A stretch of 64,000 nucleotides of DNA from Affinundibacterium macrobrachii (GCF_014652415.1 NZ_BMYT01000008.1:62326-126325); one strand, 5' to 3'. Positions 1 through 8,395 are shown, numbered from the stretch's first letter. Program-made: numbers and translations. The notes: generated from the letters alone by a model not told the origin.

Positions 1-7
1 ACGCGAT

Positions 8-52
8 AAAAATCTACCAATGAAGCGAAATGTCATTGGTAGATTTTTTTTA
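8..52. terminator. Rho-independent terminator at window start
   Basis: A perfect 16-bp inverted repeat (8-23 with 33-48) closes a 9-base loop and runs into a T tract on the + strand; the A run on the other side would also serve the - strand. It probably ends a gene lying left of the window. The remaining bases up to 304 hold no gene; a small hairpin (AATTTACTG / CAGTAAATT, about 140-165) and a direct repeat of TAGCGAATTT around it are the only structure seen. Confidence 0.8.
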
Positions 53-304
53 GGCTTAATGTTTCCGTGGTGGTGTCCCTCAAGCAAAAAACACTCCGAA
101 ATCATGTTTCTGAAGTCCTAAATCGCGGTTTGCCATAGCGAATTTACTGTATTCCAGTAAATTGCATCTAGCGAATTTGGGCGTTGAGTTGATATTCAAA
201 AGTCGTAACAGGCTTTTGGAAAAATTTTACAGCTTGCACTTTTAGATAACTTGCTCCTGCATTCGCATCCGTTAACGATTTGATCTTTGATTTAAGGTGC
301 GTGT

Positions 305-1534
305 ATGAAGCTAAGTTGTTTTATTTTTCTTTCTCGTGTTTTTCTTGCAGCTTATTTATTGTTTGGCGTATTTGGGGCTACGCAGGCATCCTCTTCCTCT
401 TCGTTTGACAGTTTGGCGCTTCGTAACAATCAAGCCGGTGTGAAGGAGCAAGCTGGGATCGCTAAGCAAAGTAATCCAAGACGGATTTTGTTTGTTACCT
501 CAAATCAGCATTTTTACGGCAAATCAGATATTCCTGCCGCGAATCACTTTGAAGAAATTGTGATGGCCTACGATGTTTTCGTTAGTCATGGCTACCGTGT
601 GGATATTGTCAGTCCGGAAGGTGGTGCAATTCCGATAGATTATGTAAATACCTCGATCTCACTCCAGAAAAAGTATCTTTACGACGAGAACTTCATGAAT
701 AAGCTGGAGCGCACCTACCGACCCGAAGAGCTCAATTTTGCGGATTATGCCGCGGTCTATTACAGCGGTGGCGGTGCGGCGATGTTTGGTGTCGCTGAAA
801 ATCGTGCGATTCAAAAATTGGTGGTTAGCATTTATGAGAACAACGGCCTTGTCTCGGCAGTGTGTCACGGAACCGCTGGTTTAGTTTATTTGGCGGGAAA
901 TGATGGGAAGTCTTTGCTAGATGGTAAAAATATTACTGGATTTCCTGATGCCTTCGAGCGTAAGGATAGGCCGTACTACGCTACTTTTCCGTTCAAGATG
1001 GATCAAGCTGTTCAGGCGGCAGGTGCTCACTTCAAGTATTCCCCCAATTGGGGTGATAAATTCTATATTCGAGATGGGCGTTTGATTACCGGGCAAGATC
1101 CTTCCTCATCGAGTTTGGTCGCCAAGGAAATCGTGGAATATTTGAAGGCGCATGGACTAGGCTCTGTAGCGCAAGACGAAAAGGCCGAACTTGATCAAAT
1201 TAGACTTGTATTGACAGACTACATTGACGGTACAGCGAATGGTGAACCTGATCGTGTGCGCAAGGCTTTTCATGAAGACCTTAATCTTTATTCGATTAAG
1301 AATGACAGTCTAGATGTCTGGAAAGGTAAAACCTATATCGCCAATATTGCGGTTGGCAAGAGCAATACACGTCAAGGAAAAATTGTCGCGATCGATTATG
1401 AAAAAGATGTCGCCATGGCAAAGATCGAGATATTAGTTCCAGGCTTTCGTGTATTTACCGATTATTTAATGCTGGCAAAAGTAAAAGGTGTTTGGAAAAT
1501 CATTCACAAGTCATTTACGTCTAGACCTGTTTAA
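305..1534 (+). CDS. Secreted DJ-1/PfpI family protein with C-terminal NTF2-like domain
   Basis: An N-terminal hydrophobic signal sequence (about residues 8-28) is followed by a DJ-1/PfpI (type 1 glutamine amidotransferase-like) domain at about residues 58-285. The nucleophile elbow AVCHGTAGLV places the reactive cysteine near residue 187, and an early acidic stretch (FEEIVMAYDVF) matches the family's usual glutamate region. Residues about 295-409 form a second domain (YIDGTANGEPDRVRKAFHEDL) of the NTF2-like, putative lumazine-binding type. Members of the DJ-1 family act as glyoxalases, chaperones or amidases, so the substrate cannot be named. The start at 305 has AAGG about eight bases upstream. 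The NTF2-like tail resembles the separate gene at 2767-3201, which suggests related partners. The fusion of the two domains is unusual. Confidence 0.85.
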   Translation: MKLSCFIFLSRVFLAAYLLFGVFGATQASSSSSFDSLALRNNQAGVKEQAGIAKQSNPRRILFVTSNQHFYGKSDIPAANHFEEIVMAYDVFVSHGYRVDIVSPEGGAIPIDYVNTSISLQKKYLYDENFMNKLERTYRPEELNFADYAAVYYSGGGAAMFGVAENRAIQKLVVSIYENNGLVSAVCHGTAGLVYLAGNDGKSLLDGKNITGFPDAFERKDRPYYATFPFKMDQAVQAAGAHFKYSPNWGDKFYIRDGRLITGQDPSSSSLVAKEIVEYLKAHGLGSVAQDEKAELDQIRLVLTDYIDGTANGEPDRVRKAFHEDLNLYSIKNDSLDVWKGKTYIANIAVGKSNTRQGKIVAIDYEKDVAMAKIEILVPGFRVFTDYLMLAKVKGVWKIIHKSFTSRPV

Positions 1535-1566
1535 TTTAACTAGTGCTAATTTAGACTCATAACATG

Positions 1567-1603
1567 AAGAAGACCCAATGCTGTTAAGACATTGGGTCTT
1601 CTT
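1567..1603. terminator. Hairpin between two + strand genes
   Basis: A perfect 14-bp stem (1567-1580 with 1590-1603) closes a 9-base loop just after the DJ-1 gene. There is only a weak T run on either side, so it is a probable terminator or mRNA stabiliser. It ends 16 bases before the next start codon. Confidence 0.6.
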
Positions 1604-1619
1604 AAATTAGAGAAAAACA

Positions 1620-2681
1620 ATGTTGATATTGATACCTCGAATTTGTCTTAGTTTTATCTTGATGCTATTGCTGCCTGCGTATAGCTTTGCGGAAGTATCA
1701 GCAAAGATTGCAATTGATCGTTACGTACGAGAGATTCAGCAATCACATCGCATTCCCGGTTTAGCATTAGCGATTGTGCGAGATGGTAAGGTGATTCATC
1801 GCGCAAATTATGGAACAGCGAATATTGAATTTGATGTGTCGGTTTCTGATGAAACGGTGTTTCCTCTTTTTTCAACGACTAAGATATTTTCTGTCGTCGC
1901 AGTACATCAATTGATAGAGCAAAAGAAGATTTCACTTGATAGTAAATTGGCCGAATTATTAGATGATCTTCCGGAAACTTGGCGAGAGGTGAAGATCAAG
2001 CATTTATTGAGTCACTCTTCTGGCTTACCTGATATTGTGGTTTACGAAAATCAGGTTGAGAATGAGGCGCAACAAGCGGTATACGCACAAGCTATTCTGT
2101 TTAAACCAGGCGAAAAGTTTGATTACAACCAAACCAATTATTGGTTGCTGAATCGTATTTTCCAGAAAATAGCTGGACAAAGTCTAAGCAACTATATTTT
2201 GACAACGCAGTTTTTAGGGGCGCAAGAGACGGTCTTTTTTGAGGGTAATCATCTCGCTGTTCATCCTCACTTTAGTGTGGGGTATAACAACGCTGGAAGT
2301 AAATTGATGAAGCGAAACTGGCACTTTCCGCAGTATAACTACGGGGCAGCCGGCCTAAATATGAGTATGAATGCTTTTCTCGAATGGCATAAGAAACTGG
2401 AGAGCGGTACCTTGTTATCTACGGCGAGCTTAGCGAATCTGCAACAAGCATTTGTGTATGACCAAGCAAGAAGTTTTGCACATGGCTGGGATTTGATAGA
2501 TATGGACGGCGTCGCCTCCTATGGGTTTACCGGTGGCATGGCGACCGCATTTCGACAAGTGCCGCAGAAAAAAATGACATTGATATTGCTAGCAAATGCG
2601 ATGTTTATTCCTTCTGCAAAGCAAACGAGTTTGGATGGCTTTGTGAATCGGCTTCTTTTAATGGCAGAAACGCTGCGATGA
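1620..2681 (+). CDS. Secreted serine hydrolase, beta-lactamase/penicillin-binding class C fold
   Basis: The protein starts with a signal peptide (about 24 residues, ending in SFA). The class C beta-lactamase / D-peptidase family motif SxxK is present as STTK near residue 85, followed by the typical HLLSHSSGLPD segment. The second motif, normally Y-x-N, reads YNQTNYW, so its third position appears to be Gln rather than Asn, although an Asn follows two residues later. Family members hydrolyse D-peptides, beta-lactams or esters, so the substrate is open. Length (353 residues) fits the family. The gene follows a hairpin terminator by 16 bases and has no strong ribosome binding site, so initiation may be weak. 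Confidence 0.82.
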   Translation: MLILIPRICLSFILMLLLPAYSFAEVSAKIAIDRYVREIQQSHRIPGLALAIVRDGKVIHRANYGTANIEFDVSVSDETVFPLFSTTKIFSVVAVHQLIEQKKISLDSKLAELLDDLPETWREVKIKHLLSHSSGLPDIVVYENQVENEAQQAVYAQAILFKPGEKFDYNQTNYWLLNRIFQKIAGQSLSNYILTTQFLGAQETVFFEGNHLAVHPHFSVGYNNAGSKLMKRNWHFPQYNYGAAGLNMSMNAFLEWHKKLESGTLLSTASLANLQQAFVYDQARSFAHGWDLIDMDGVASYGFTGGMATAFRQVPQKKMTLILLANAMFIPSAKQTSLDGFVNRLLLMAETLR

Positions 2682-2766
2682 AGTACCAACGCTGCTTGAC
2701 TAAAAATACCTTGAAAGAGCGCAGGGCCGTAAATCAATTTTTTAAAGCCATCCATTCATAGCTGAA

Positions 2767-3201
2767 TTACTTCTTGGGTTTGCTATACCAAAGTGCGTTT
2801 ACAATAATCCATCGGTCACCAAAACGCCCCATGTGAAAATAGTCTACAAACCATGGTGTTTCTAATCTTACCGATGCGGCATTGTCGGTGACATCCAGAA
2901 TCTTGCATGTTCTGTCCCACTGCTCTTTTGGGGTTTTTAATACACCTTGTTTGGTCAGGCTGACTAACTCTTCTTTTGACATACGGCGCAAACCTAAGCG
3001 TTCATCGGGTGTGTCGCCGATGGCAGCGCGTTTTGCCAGATCAGGGTGGAGGGCGCGCGCAACGCGTTGTGGATTGGCCTCTAGTTGACCATCAATATAG
3101 TCAAAGCAAGTAGCCTCGATGGCGGCGATAGTTGCTTTATCGGGTTCTGCTGGTGCGGTACTCGAGAATGCTAATAGCGCAAAAAGGGCAGTGATACTCA
3201 T
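2767..3201 (-). CDS. Exported NTF2-like (putative lumazine-binding) protein
   Basis: The chosen ATG at 3201 is preceded by AGGA six bases upstream and begins a signal peptide (MSITALFALLAFSSTAPA). A longer frame to 3291 exists but has a charged, non-signal N-terminus. The mature part is about 125 residues and carries FDYIDGQLEANPQRVARALH and a C-terminal GRFGDRWIIVNALW strand, typical of the SnoaL/NTF2-like putative lumazine-binding group. It resembles the C-terminal domain of the DJ-1 protein at 305-1534. Enzymatic activity is not evident; such domains often bind small hydrophobic ligands. Confidence 0.75.
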   Translation of the reverse strand: MSITALFALLAFSSTAPAEPDKATIAAIEATCFDYIDGQLEANPQRVARALHPDLAKRAAIGDTPDERLGLRRMSKEELVSLTKQGVLKTPKEQWDRTCKILDVTDNAASVRLETPWFVDYFHMGRFGDRWIIVNALWYSKPKK

Positions 3202-3492
3202 AGCGGTCCTTATTTGATATTGATCGATGGTTGATCTCAGCTTATGACTGAGTGATTTTGATTTAGTTCTTGAGATTTTACATACGCACACAAATGACTA
3301 AATTCTCGGCCTCGATATCTTACCGTAGCTATTGTTTAAACAGCATTACCTTCTTCATAGCGTGATTCTGGTACTTTAGCTTGTGTCGGGATTAGAGTAA
3401 TATCAGAGCCGCATAAAAAGTGGTTCGGCGCGTGCAATAATCTGCATCCTTGTGATTCGCTGATGTCAGCCGTCGATGGAAAGGGAGCGAGT

Positions 3493-3900
3493 ATGTTTCG
3501 GTTTATCTTCTTGCTGGTCAGCTTGTCATTGATGCCGAGCGCGAAAGCTTGCACTTGTCCTTCAACTTTAAGTACGGATCAGCAAGTCGTCGATGGGATG
3601 ATGCAAGATGCGGTGATGGTGTTTATTGGAAAAGTGACAGCGGCCAATTTGCTCAGATTGAATTCTGCCGAGCGTAGTTTTCAATTTGTGGTGCATGAAA
3701 GCTTTAAAGGCGTAAAGAAAAATGTGGTGACCGTGTATTCTGCTTTACGTAGCGCAGATTGTGGAACGACGCTGGCGCTTGGAAAGACTTATTTGGTTGC
3801 CGCATACGGCAGAGAAAATATGCCTATTATCCGCTCTTGTGATCGACCCGAAGAGATTGAATTTGTCGCCCAACGCATCGCATTATTGCGTGCAAAATAG
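3493..3900 (+). CDS. Exported NTR/TIMP-like cysteine-containing protein
   Basis: The start at 3493 has an AAAGGGAG ribosome binding site seven to eight bases upstream and opens a signal peptide ending in AKA before CTCP. An ATG at 3463 is in frame but less well placed. The mature protein begins with Cys-x-Cys, has a central VVHESFKGVKKNVVTVYS strand segment and later cysteines in SADCGTT and RSCDRP. The N-terminal CxC and this layout are like the netrin/TIMP (NTR) fold of secreted inhibitors. The function in bacteria is not known. It is a monocistronic-looking gene upstream of the GNAT gene. Confidence 0.68.
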   Translation: MFRFIFLLVSLSLMPSAKACTCPSTLSTDQQVVDGMMQDAVMVFIGKVTAANLLRLNSAERSFQFVVHESFKGVKKNVVTVYSALRSADCGTTLALGKTYLVAAYGRENMPIIRSCDRPEEIEFVAQRIALLRAK

Positions 3901-3976
3901 GATGGTTTTTAATTGGCACTGCGATTAGGCACAAACTGCATTGCTTTTATTTTCGAGAAATAGTTGAGTTCCATTC

Positions 3977-4495
3977 ATGACCGATTTTATCGTACGCCCG
4001 ATGCAGGTAGAAGACATGGACGAGATTTTACTCGTGCAGGCCGCCTGCTATAGCGATGATATTCCTGAATCTGTCGAATCTCTGCGAGCGAAATTGTTAG
4101 CTTCTCCCTTGAGCTGTTTTGTCGCGATTCGACATGATGAATTGATCGCGTATTTAATTGCTCTTCCTTGGAACTCATCAGCACCGCCAGCACTGAATGC
4201 GCCAACTTGCGAGATTCCTGCGCATGTCGATTGTTTGTACTTACATGATTTGTCGGTTCATCCATACGCTCGTGGCACTGGCGTTGCTAGAGCACTCATT
4301 GATTGCTTTTTCTCGCGATGTGCACAATGGCAGATGCGACGTAGCTGTTTGGTAGCGGTACAAAACTCCACTAGCTATTGGCAGCGATTTGGTTTTCTAC
4401 CGACCACAACGACGGCAGAAATGCGTGAGAAGTTATCAAGCTATCCGGGCAACGCTGAATTTCTAATGCGAGAAATTTGGACGCAATCAAGTTGA
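3977..4495 (+). CDS. GNAT family N-acetyltransferase
   Basis: This 172-residue protein has the single GNAT domain. The acetyl-CoA binding motif A is seen as LHDLSVHPYARGTGVARALI at about residues 91-110, with the R/Q-x-x-G-x-G/A pattern as RGTGVA. The C-terminal NSTSYWQRFGFLPT is the usual late strand. It would transfer an acetyl group from acetyl-CoA to an amine; the substrate is unknown. Its stop codon overlaps the promoter of the downstream guanidinium exporter gene. Confidence 0.85.
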   Translation: MTDFIVRPMQVEDMDEILLVQAACYSDDIPESVESLRAKLLASPLSCFVAIRHDELIAYLIALPWNSSAPPALNAPTCEIPAHVDCLYLHDLSVHPYARGTGVARALIDCFFSRCAQWQMRRSCLVAVQNSTSYWQRFGFLPTTTTAEMREKLSSYPGNAEFLMREIWTQSS

Positions 4496-4501
4496 TATAA
4501 T
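4493..4501 (+). promoter_or_regulatory. Extended -10 promoter for the guanidine-regulated exporter gene
   Basis: TGATATAAT matches the extended -10 consensus (TGnTATAAT) exactly and lies about 10 bases before the first riboswitch stem, so transcription would begin near 4508. No good -35 box is seen at 17-base spacing, which extended -10 promoters tolerate. It overlaps the stop codon of the GNAT gene. Confidence 0.6.
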
Positions 4502-4510
4502 CCTGTTTGT

Positions 4511-4560
4511 TAGCGGGACGACCCGTTAGTCTTCCTTGTATTGGGGACGACCCCATCAAT
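4511..4560 (+). promoter_or_regulatory. Guanidine-II (mini-ykkC) riboswitch
   Basis: Two short GC-rich hairpins each present the loop ACGA: the first has stem 4511-4517 with 4522-4528 and loop 4518-4521; the second has GGGG (4543-4546), loop 4547-4550 and CCCC (4551-4554). The linker is about 12 bases. This paired ACGR-loop layout is the signature of the guanidine-II class. The ribosome binding site (AAGGA at about 4565-4569) follows directly. In this class guanidinium binding stabilises a loop-loop interaction and frees the ribosome binding site, turning translation on. The downstream gene is a Gdx-type exporter, the most common partner of this riboswitch. Confidence 0.92.
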
Positions 4561-4575
4561 TCCGAAGGAATGAAG

Positions 4576-4908
4576 ATGAGCTCTATTACCATCAATTGGT
4601 TGATCTTGTTATGTGCAGGTCTGTTTGAAATAGTGTGGGCGATTGGATTGAAATATACCGATGGTTTTTCACGTTTTTGGCCAAGTGTTATTACCGCCGC
4701 TGCGATGCTCGCTAGTGTCGTTTTATTGGGCGTTGCGATGAAGTCGCTGCCTGTAGGCACCGCCTACGCTGTTTGGGTTGGCGTTGGTGCTATTGGTACA
4801 GCGATTCTTGGCATTATTCTGTTCAATGAACCTGCTAGCTTGGCACGTATTCTTAGTTTGTTTTTGATCTTGTTGGGAATCATAGGATTGAAACTGAGTT
4901 CTCCTTAG
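4576..4908 (+). CDS. gdx: Guanidinium exporter of the SMR family (Gdx/SugE)
   Basis: A four-helix small multidrug resistance protein of 110 residues. The sequence closely follows the E. coli Gdx (SugE) pattern: [20 protein letters not shown] with the central Glu in the first helix, then [20 protein letters not shown], and the C-terminal [10 protein letters not shown]. Gdx proteins are dual-topology proton-coupled exporters of guanidinium in the inner membrane. The start at 4576 is chosen because AAGGA lies six bases upstream; ATG 4570 is too close to it. The preceding guanidine-II riboswitch explains its regulation and supports the substrate. Confidence 0.95.
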   Translation: MSSITINWLILLCAGLFEIVWAIGLKYTDGFSRFWPSVITAAAMLASVVLLGVAMKSLPVGTAYAVWVGVGAIGTAILGIILFNEPASLARILSLFLILLGIIGLKLSSP

Positions 4909-5015
4909 CAAATTTGGCTTGAAAAAACGCACATTCTTTGACATCTTCATCTTGTGACTTTATGCATTTTTCCTTTCTGACTTTTCCGTTTGGTGCTCGC
5001 AATAAGGGGCACACA

Positions 5016-5648
5016 GTGATCAACACTTTGTGTTTTGGCTTATGCCTCGCGCTAAACGCTAGCCACGCGTATGCCGACAACAAAGTGCAATCGAGTGAAT
5101 ATGGAAAACGCTTAGAGGTCGAAATACAGCTAAGCCCTGAAGATGTCTCGCGATTGGCGAATTTTCAAGCACCTGAAGAAAACAAAAAACTCTCAGGCCC
5201 GATGGCCTCGGTCACCGCTACATCGGAACGTTGGCGCGGTGATTCCATCAATGCAGGAAAAGACACTGGTCCTTACACCATGGTGGTCACTTTAAAAGGT
5301 CGCGCTAAGACTGCAGGTGATGTGAGTACGATGTGGAATTCCGGTTGGGATTTTAGCGATGATAGTGCGCGCGTGACGGCATTTCCTGGCTTGTCGAAGT
5401 TGGGTGTCAAGGCGGGGGAACAAGTGGTGATGGTAAAAGCAACTGCGCCGATACGTTTCAAAGAATCGCGCGCGGTCAGACCTGTGTTGGAATTAGTGAG
5501 AGCTGATAATTTTGAGTTTGAATCAATCTTTGTCCAGATATGGTCTGGCGTCGGTGGTAGTTCGTGGCAGGATATTTTGATGTCATTTCGTTGGCTAATT
5601 GCAGGCTTGATTTTATTCTTTCTCCGATGGTGGTGGGTGAAGCGTTGA
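5016..5648 (+). CDS. Exported protein with C-terminal membrane anchor, unknown function
   Basis: I do not recognise the family. A GTG at 5016 has AAGGGG about seven bases upstream and begins a convincing signal peptide (INTLCFGLCLALNASHAYA). An in-frame ATG at 4938 would add 26 residues with no signal character. The soluble part of about 160 residues has no cysteine and looks beta-rich. It ends in a single hydrophobic helix (WLIAGLILFFLRWWWVKR) with a Trp/Lys/Arg tail, a layout of type I inner-membrane proteins facing the periplasm. Confidence 0.6.
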   Translation: MINTLCFGLCLALNASHAYADNKVQSSEYGKRLEVEIQLSPEDVSRLANFQAPEENKKLSGPMASVTATSERWRGDSINAGKDTGPYTMVVTLKGRAKTAGDVSTMWNSGWDFSDDSARVTAFPGLSKLGVKAGEQVVMVKATAPIRFKESRAVRPVLELVRADNFEFESIFVQIWSGVGGSSWQDILMSFRWLIAGLILFFLRWWWVKR

Positions 5649-5702
5649 GCGTGATCGACACCATAGTTCGATAGTGAATTTGCGTAAATTAGGAAAATTA
5701 AA

Positions 5703-5918
5703 GTGCAAGAAAAATTGAGGCGAAAAATCATTGCAGTGTGCGAGCAAAAAATTGCACAAAAGGGTGCCAATGTTGGTTTGTCTTTTTATGCTTTTTTCGC
5801 GAATAGAAATGACGATCCTGCATTGTTGATGGAAGCGGCAACTTGGTGGATTCAAACACACCAGTTAGATCATTTTGAAAAAGCGGAAAAGATAAAGCAG
5901 CTGGTGGAGGCTATTTGA
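5703..5918 (+). CDS. Small conserved protein, possibly DUF6500
   Basis: A 71-residue soluble protein starting at GTG with AGGAAA upstream. It contains GLSFYAFFANRNDDPALLME and a helical C-terminus (HFEKAEKIKQLVEAI). I recall a small family (DUF6500) of this look, but the assignment is from memory. No signal peptide or known active site is visible. It lies 39 bases before the MazG-like gene and could share its transcript. Confidence 0.65.
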   Translation: MQEKLRRKIIAVCEQKIAQKGANVGLSFYAFFANRNDDPALLMEAATWWIQTHQLDHFEKAEKIKQLVEAI

Positions 5919-5957
5919 TTTGCTGATGATGGTAAGTACATAGGAGAGGAAAAATCG

Positions 5958-6404
5958 ATGAGTGGATTTTCAGAAGATATTAAGAAATTTAATGGTATCT
6001 ACAAGTTACCAGTGAACACCGCACCGACGCTGGATGTTGGTGTGCCTGCAGCGGAGAGAATGGCGGCTTTCAAAGATATTTTATTGGAGGAAGTGCACGA
6101 AATAGATGAGATCATCGCGGCGCAGAAAGCGGGTAAAGATCCGCTAGAAGTTTTGACGATGTTGGCGGACTTATTAGGCGATATCCAAGTCTACTGTGCT
6201 TCTGAAATGGCAAAATTTGGACTGCCTTTGGATCAAGTGTTGTCGATCATCATGCAATCCAATTTTTCGAAACTCGGCGCAGATGGGTTGCCGATTTATG
6301 ATGAGCGCGGCAAGGTAATGAAAGGCCCCAATTACTGGAAACCAGAACCCAAGTTGCAAGCGATGTTGACAGAAATGACGACCACAAATTCTTCGTCAAA
6401 ATAA
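5958..6404 (+). CDS. MazG/PRA-PH-like all-alpha nucleoside triphosphate pyrophosphohydrolase
   Basis: The 148-residue protein has the metal-binding pattern of the all-alpha NTP pyrophosphatase superfamily: EEVHEIDEI (ExxE) at about residues 51-59 and a later DLLGD (ExxD-like) at about 76-80. Such enzymes split (d)NTPs or related nucleotides to monophosphates plus pyrophosphate, often house-cleaning. The C-terminal GPNYWKPEPKLQAML is seen in one subgroup of these proteins. A good ribosome binding site (GGAGAGG) precedes the start. The DUF2306 gene starts three bases after its stop. Confidence 0.8.
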   Translation: MSGFSEDIKKFNGIYKLPVNTAPTLDVGVPAAERMAAFKDILLEEVHEIDEIIAAQKAGKDPLEVLTMLADLLGDIQVYCASEMAKFGLPLDQVLSIIMQSNFSKLGADGLPIYDERGKVMKGPNYWKPEPKLQAMLTEMTTTNSSSK

Positions 6405-6407
6405 ACC

Positions 6408-7013
6408 ATGACAAAGAAAATACTGTATGGCTTGATGTTGCTGATGAGTTTTGCGGTTGCTGCCTATGCGACGATTGCTTACGCTGTCTTTCCTTTGGGA
6501 AGTTTGGTGCATCCCGATATGAGAATCAATTTTGAAAATCATCGTATCGCCGTTTATTTGCACATCTTTGCATCTAGTTTAGCGCTCCTAATCGGGCCGT
6601 TCCAGTTTTCTAAGCGTTTGCGCGCGAGTCGCCCGATGCTGCATCGTCATTTAGGAAAAGTATATTTAGGTTTTGGTGTGGCGCTCGGTGGTTTGTCAGG
6701 ATTGTTGATGGCGGTATTTGCCTATGGCGGACTTGGCTCGAATTTGGGATTCGGTATTTTGGCTGTTTTATGGTTGTTCACTGGTGCGCGCGCGTATTGG
6801 GCGATACGGCGCGGTGATGTGATCGATCACCAACGCTGGATGATACGCAATTTCTCTCTGACTTTAGCTGCGGTTACCTTGCGTATTTATTTACCTTTAT
6901 CGATGGTTTTTGGCTGGCCATTTGAACTGTGCTATCCCATCATTTCTTGGTTATGTTGGGTGCCGAATTTACTCATCGCCGAATGGATTTTTAATCGTCC
7001 TTTATCAGTTTGA
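6408..7013 (+). CDS. DUF2306 family inner-membrane protein
   Basis: Five to six hydrophobic helices in 201 residues. The conserved core HIFASSLALLIGPFQF, followed by LHRHLGKVYLGFG and later DHQRWMIRNFSLTLAAVTLR, matches the DUF2306 pattern of His-rich membrane proteins. Several histidines on helix ends could bind metal or heme, but that is not established. Probably co-transcribed with the MazG-like gene. Confidence 0.8.
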   Translation: MTKKILYGLMLLMSFAVAAYATIAYAVFPLGSLVHPDMRINFENHRIAVYLHIFASSLALLIGPFQFSKRLRASRPMLHRHLGKVYLGFGVALGGLSGLLMAVFAYGGLGSNLGFGILAVLWLFTGARAYWAIRRGDVIDHQRWMIRNFSLTLAAVTLRIYLPLSMVFGWPFELCYPIISWLCWVPNLLIAEWIFNRPLSV

Positions 7014-7049
7014 TTCTTGACCTGCATTTAATTTGAAGGAGAAACTGAC

Positions 7050-7070
7050 ATGAACACCGCAATTGAATAA
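7050..7070 (+). other. Possible six-residue leader ORF (MNTAIE)
   Basis: ATG at 7050 with AAGGA nine bases upstream encodes MNTAIE and then a TAA, followed by another AAGGAG. It sits in the 152-base gap before the broken SDR gene. It may be the remnant of a lost gene start or a short leader. Nothing further supports translation. Confidence 0.2.
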
Positions 7071-7165
7071 GGAGTTGGAATAAATCTTACCGTTGATTTG
7101 TATCGACATCTAACTCCTGATACTGAAAATATCTGATTCTAGAATTCAATTAAGGAGCATGTTTT

Positions 7166-7987
7166 ATGCAACGATTACATCAAAAAATCGCGCTCGTTAC
7201 TGGCGCGGCGCGCGGGATTGGTGCAGCTATTGCCAAGGCCTTTATTGATCAAGGTGCCACCGTTATTGTGACCGATATCGATCATCAATTAGGAGCCGCC
7301 TTTGCAGATTCTTTGGGTGCACGAGCCCGCTATCTACCTTTAGATGTGCGTGATGAAACAGCGTGGCGATCGGTGATGGCTGAAGTTTTACAAAACTACG
7401 GTGTTTTGCATGTGTTGGTGAATAACGCAGGCATCACTGGATTTGAGCGAGGCGTCGTTGCACATGATCCAGAAAACGCCAGCCTAGAAGATTAGCAGTC
7501 TGTACTTTCTACCAATTTGGACGGTGTTTTTTTAGGATGTAAATATGCGATCCAAACGATGCGAAAGACCAGTGAATCTGAGGCTTTGCGCGGATCAATT
7601 ATCAATATCTCGTCGCGCTCAGGTTTAGTCGGTATTCCTGCTGCAGCGGCTTATGCAGCATCAAAAGCTGCGGTACGTAATCACACAAAATCAGTAGCAC
7701 TGTATTGTGCAGAACAAGGACTAGCGATACGTTGTAATTCAATTCATCCGGCAGCGATCCTGACGCCGATGTGGGAACCTATGCTAGGGCAGGGCGATGA
7801 TAGAGCAGCTCGTATGCACGACTTGGTGCGCGAATGTCCGATGCAAAGATTTGGTTTGCCAGAAGAAGTGGCAGCGCTTGCTGTTTTACTCGCTAGTGAT
7901 GAAGCTGCGTATATGAATGGTGCTGAACTGAATATCGATGGCGGGATGCTTGCCGGTTCTGTGGTGCGCCCTGTGCCCAAGTCTTAG
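7166..7987 (+). pseudogene. SDR oxidoreductase interrupted by one in-frame amber codon
   Basis: The two halves (109 and 156 residues) lie in the same frame and join into a full-length short-chain dehydrogenase of about 272 residues. The first half has the NAD(P)-binding TGAARGIG and the NNAGI motif; the second has Ser in IINISSRSG and the catalytic YAASK. They are separated only by TAG at 7493-7495, where the family usually has Trp (ED-W-x-x-V), so a single TGG to TAG change explains it. The start has AAGGAG seven bases upstream. All catalytic residues are intact, so it is either a recent pseudogene, a sequencing error or an amber-suppressed gene. Substrate unknown. Confidence 0.85.
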
Positions 7988-8059
7988 ATAGTTTAGTGGC
8001 GTCTGTTTTGCGGTAGTGGTAATCATTCACGTTTGTCAATACCGCTTTTTATTGATGGT

Positions 8060-8395
8060 TTAGACTTTTTTCAGGTAACAGGCTTTGAGCATAAAGTTGC
8101 CAGTATCCATCTTGCAATCGACTTCATGATCGCCACCGACTAAGCGAATGCTCTTCACTTTGCTACCTTGTTTTAAGGTGATCGATGAGCCTTTTACTTT
8201 AAGATCTTTGATCAAGACAACGGCATCACCATCGGCTAATACGTTACCGTTGGCATCTTTGACGATACGCTCATCGGACTCTTCTTCGATCGCTTGCATC
8301 GGCCACTCATGACCACAATCGGCGCAGACGTAATTGCTGTTATCAGGATAGGTGTTTTCCATGCCACAAACTGGGCAGGCGGGTAATTGAGACAT
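8060..8395 (-). CDS. yjdM: YjdM (PhnA-like) zinc-ribbon protein
   Basis: The 111-residue protein begins with a zinc ribbon, [10 protein letters not shown] followed by CADCGHEW, and continues into the typical PhnA C-terminal domain ([17 protein letters not shown], ending in the basic tail LKKV). Family members were once called alkylphosphonate utilisation protein PhnA, but a phosphonate role is not supported here: no phn genes are nearby. The start at 8395 is chosen over an upstream in-frame ATG (8485) because the family begins directly before the first zinc-ribbon cysteines. Confidence 0.9.
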   Translation of the reverse strand: MSQLPACPVCGMENTYPDNSNYVCADCGHEWPMQAIEEESDERIVKDANGNVLADGDAVVLIKDLKVKGSSITLKQGSKVKSIRLVGGDHEVDCKMDTGNFMLKACYLKKV

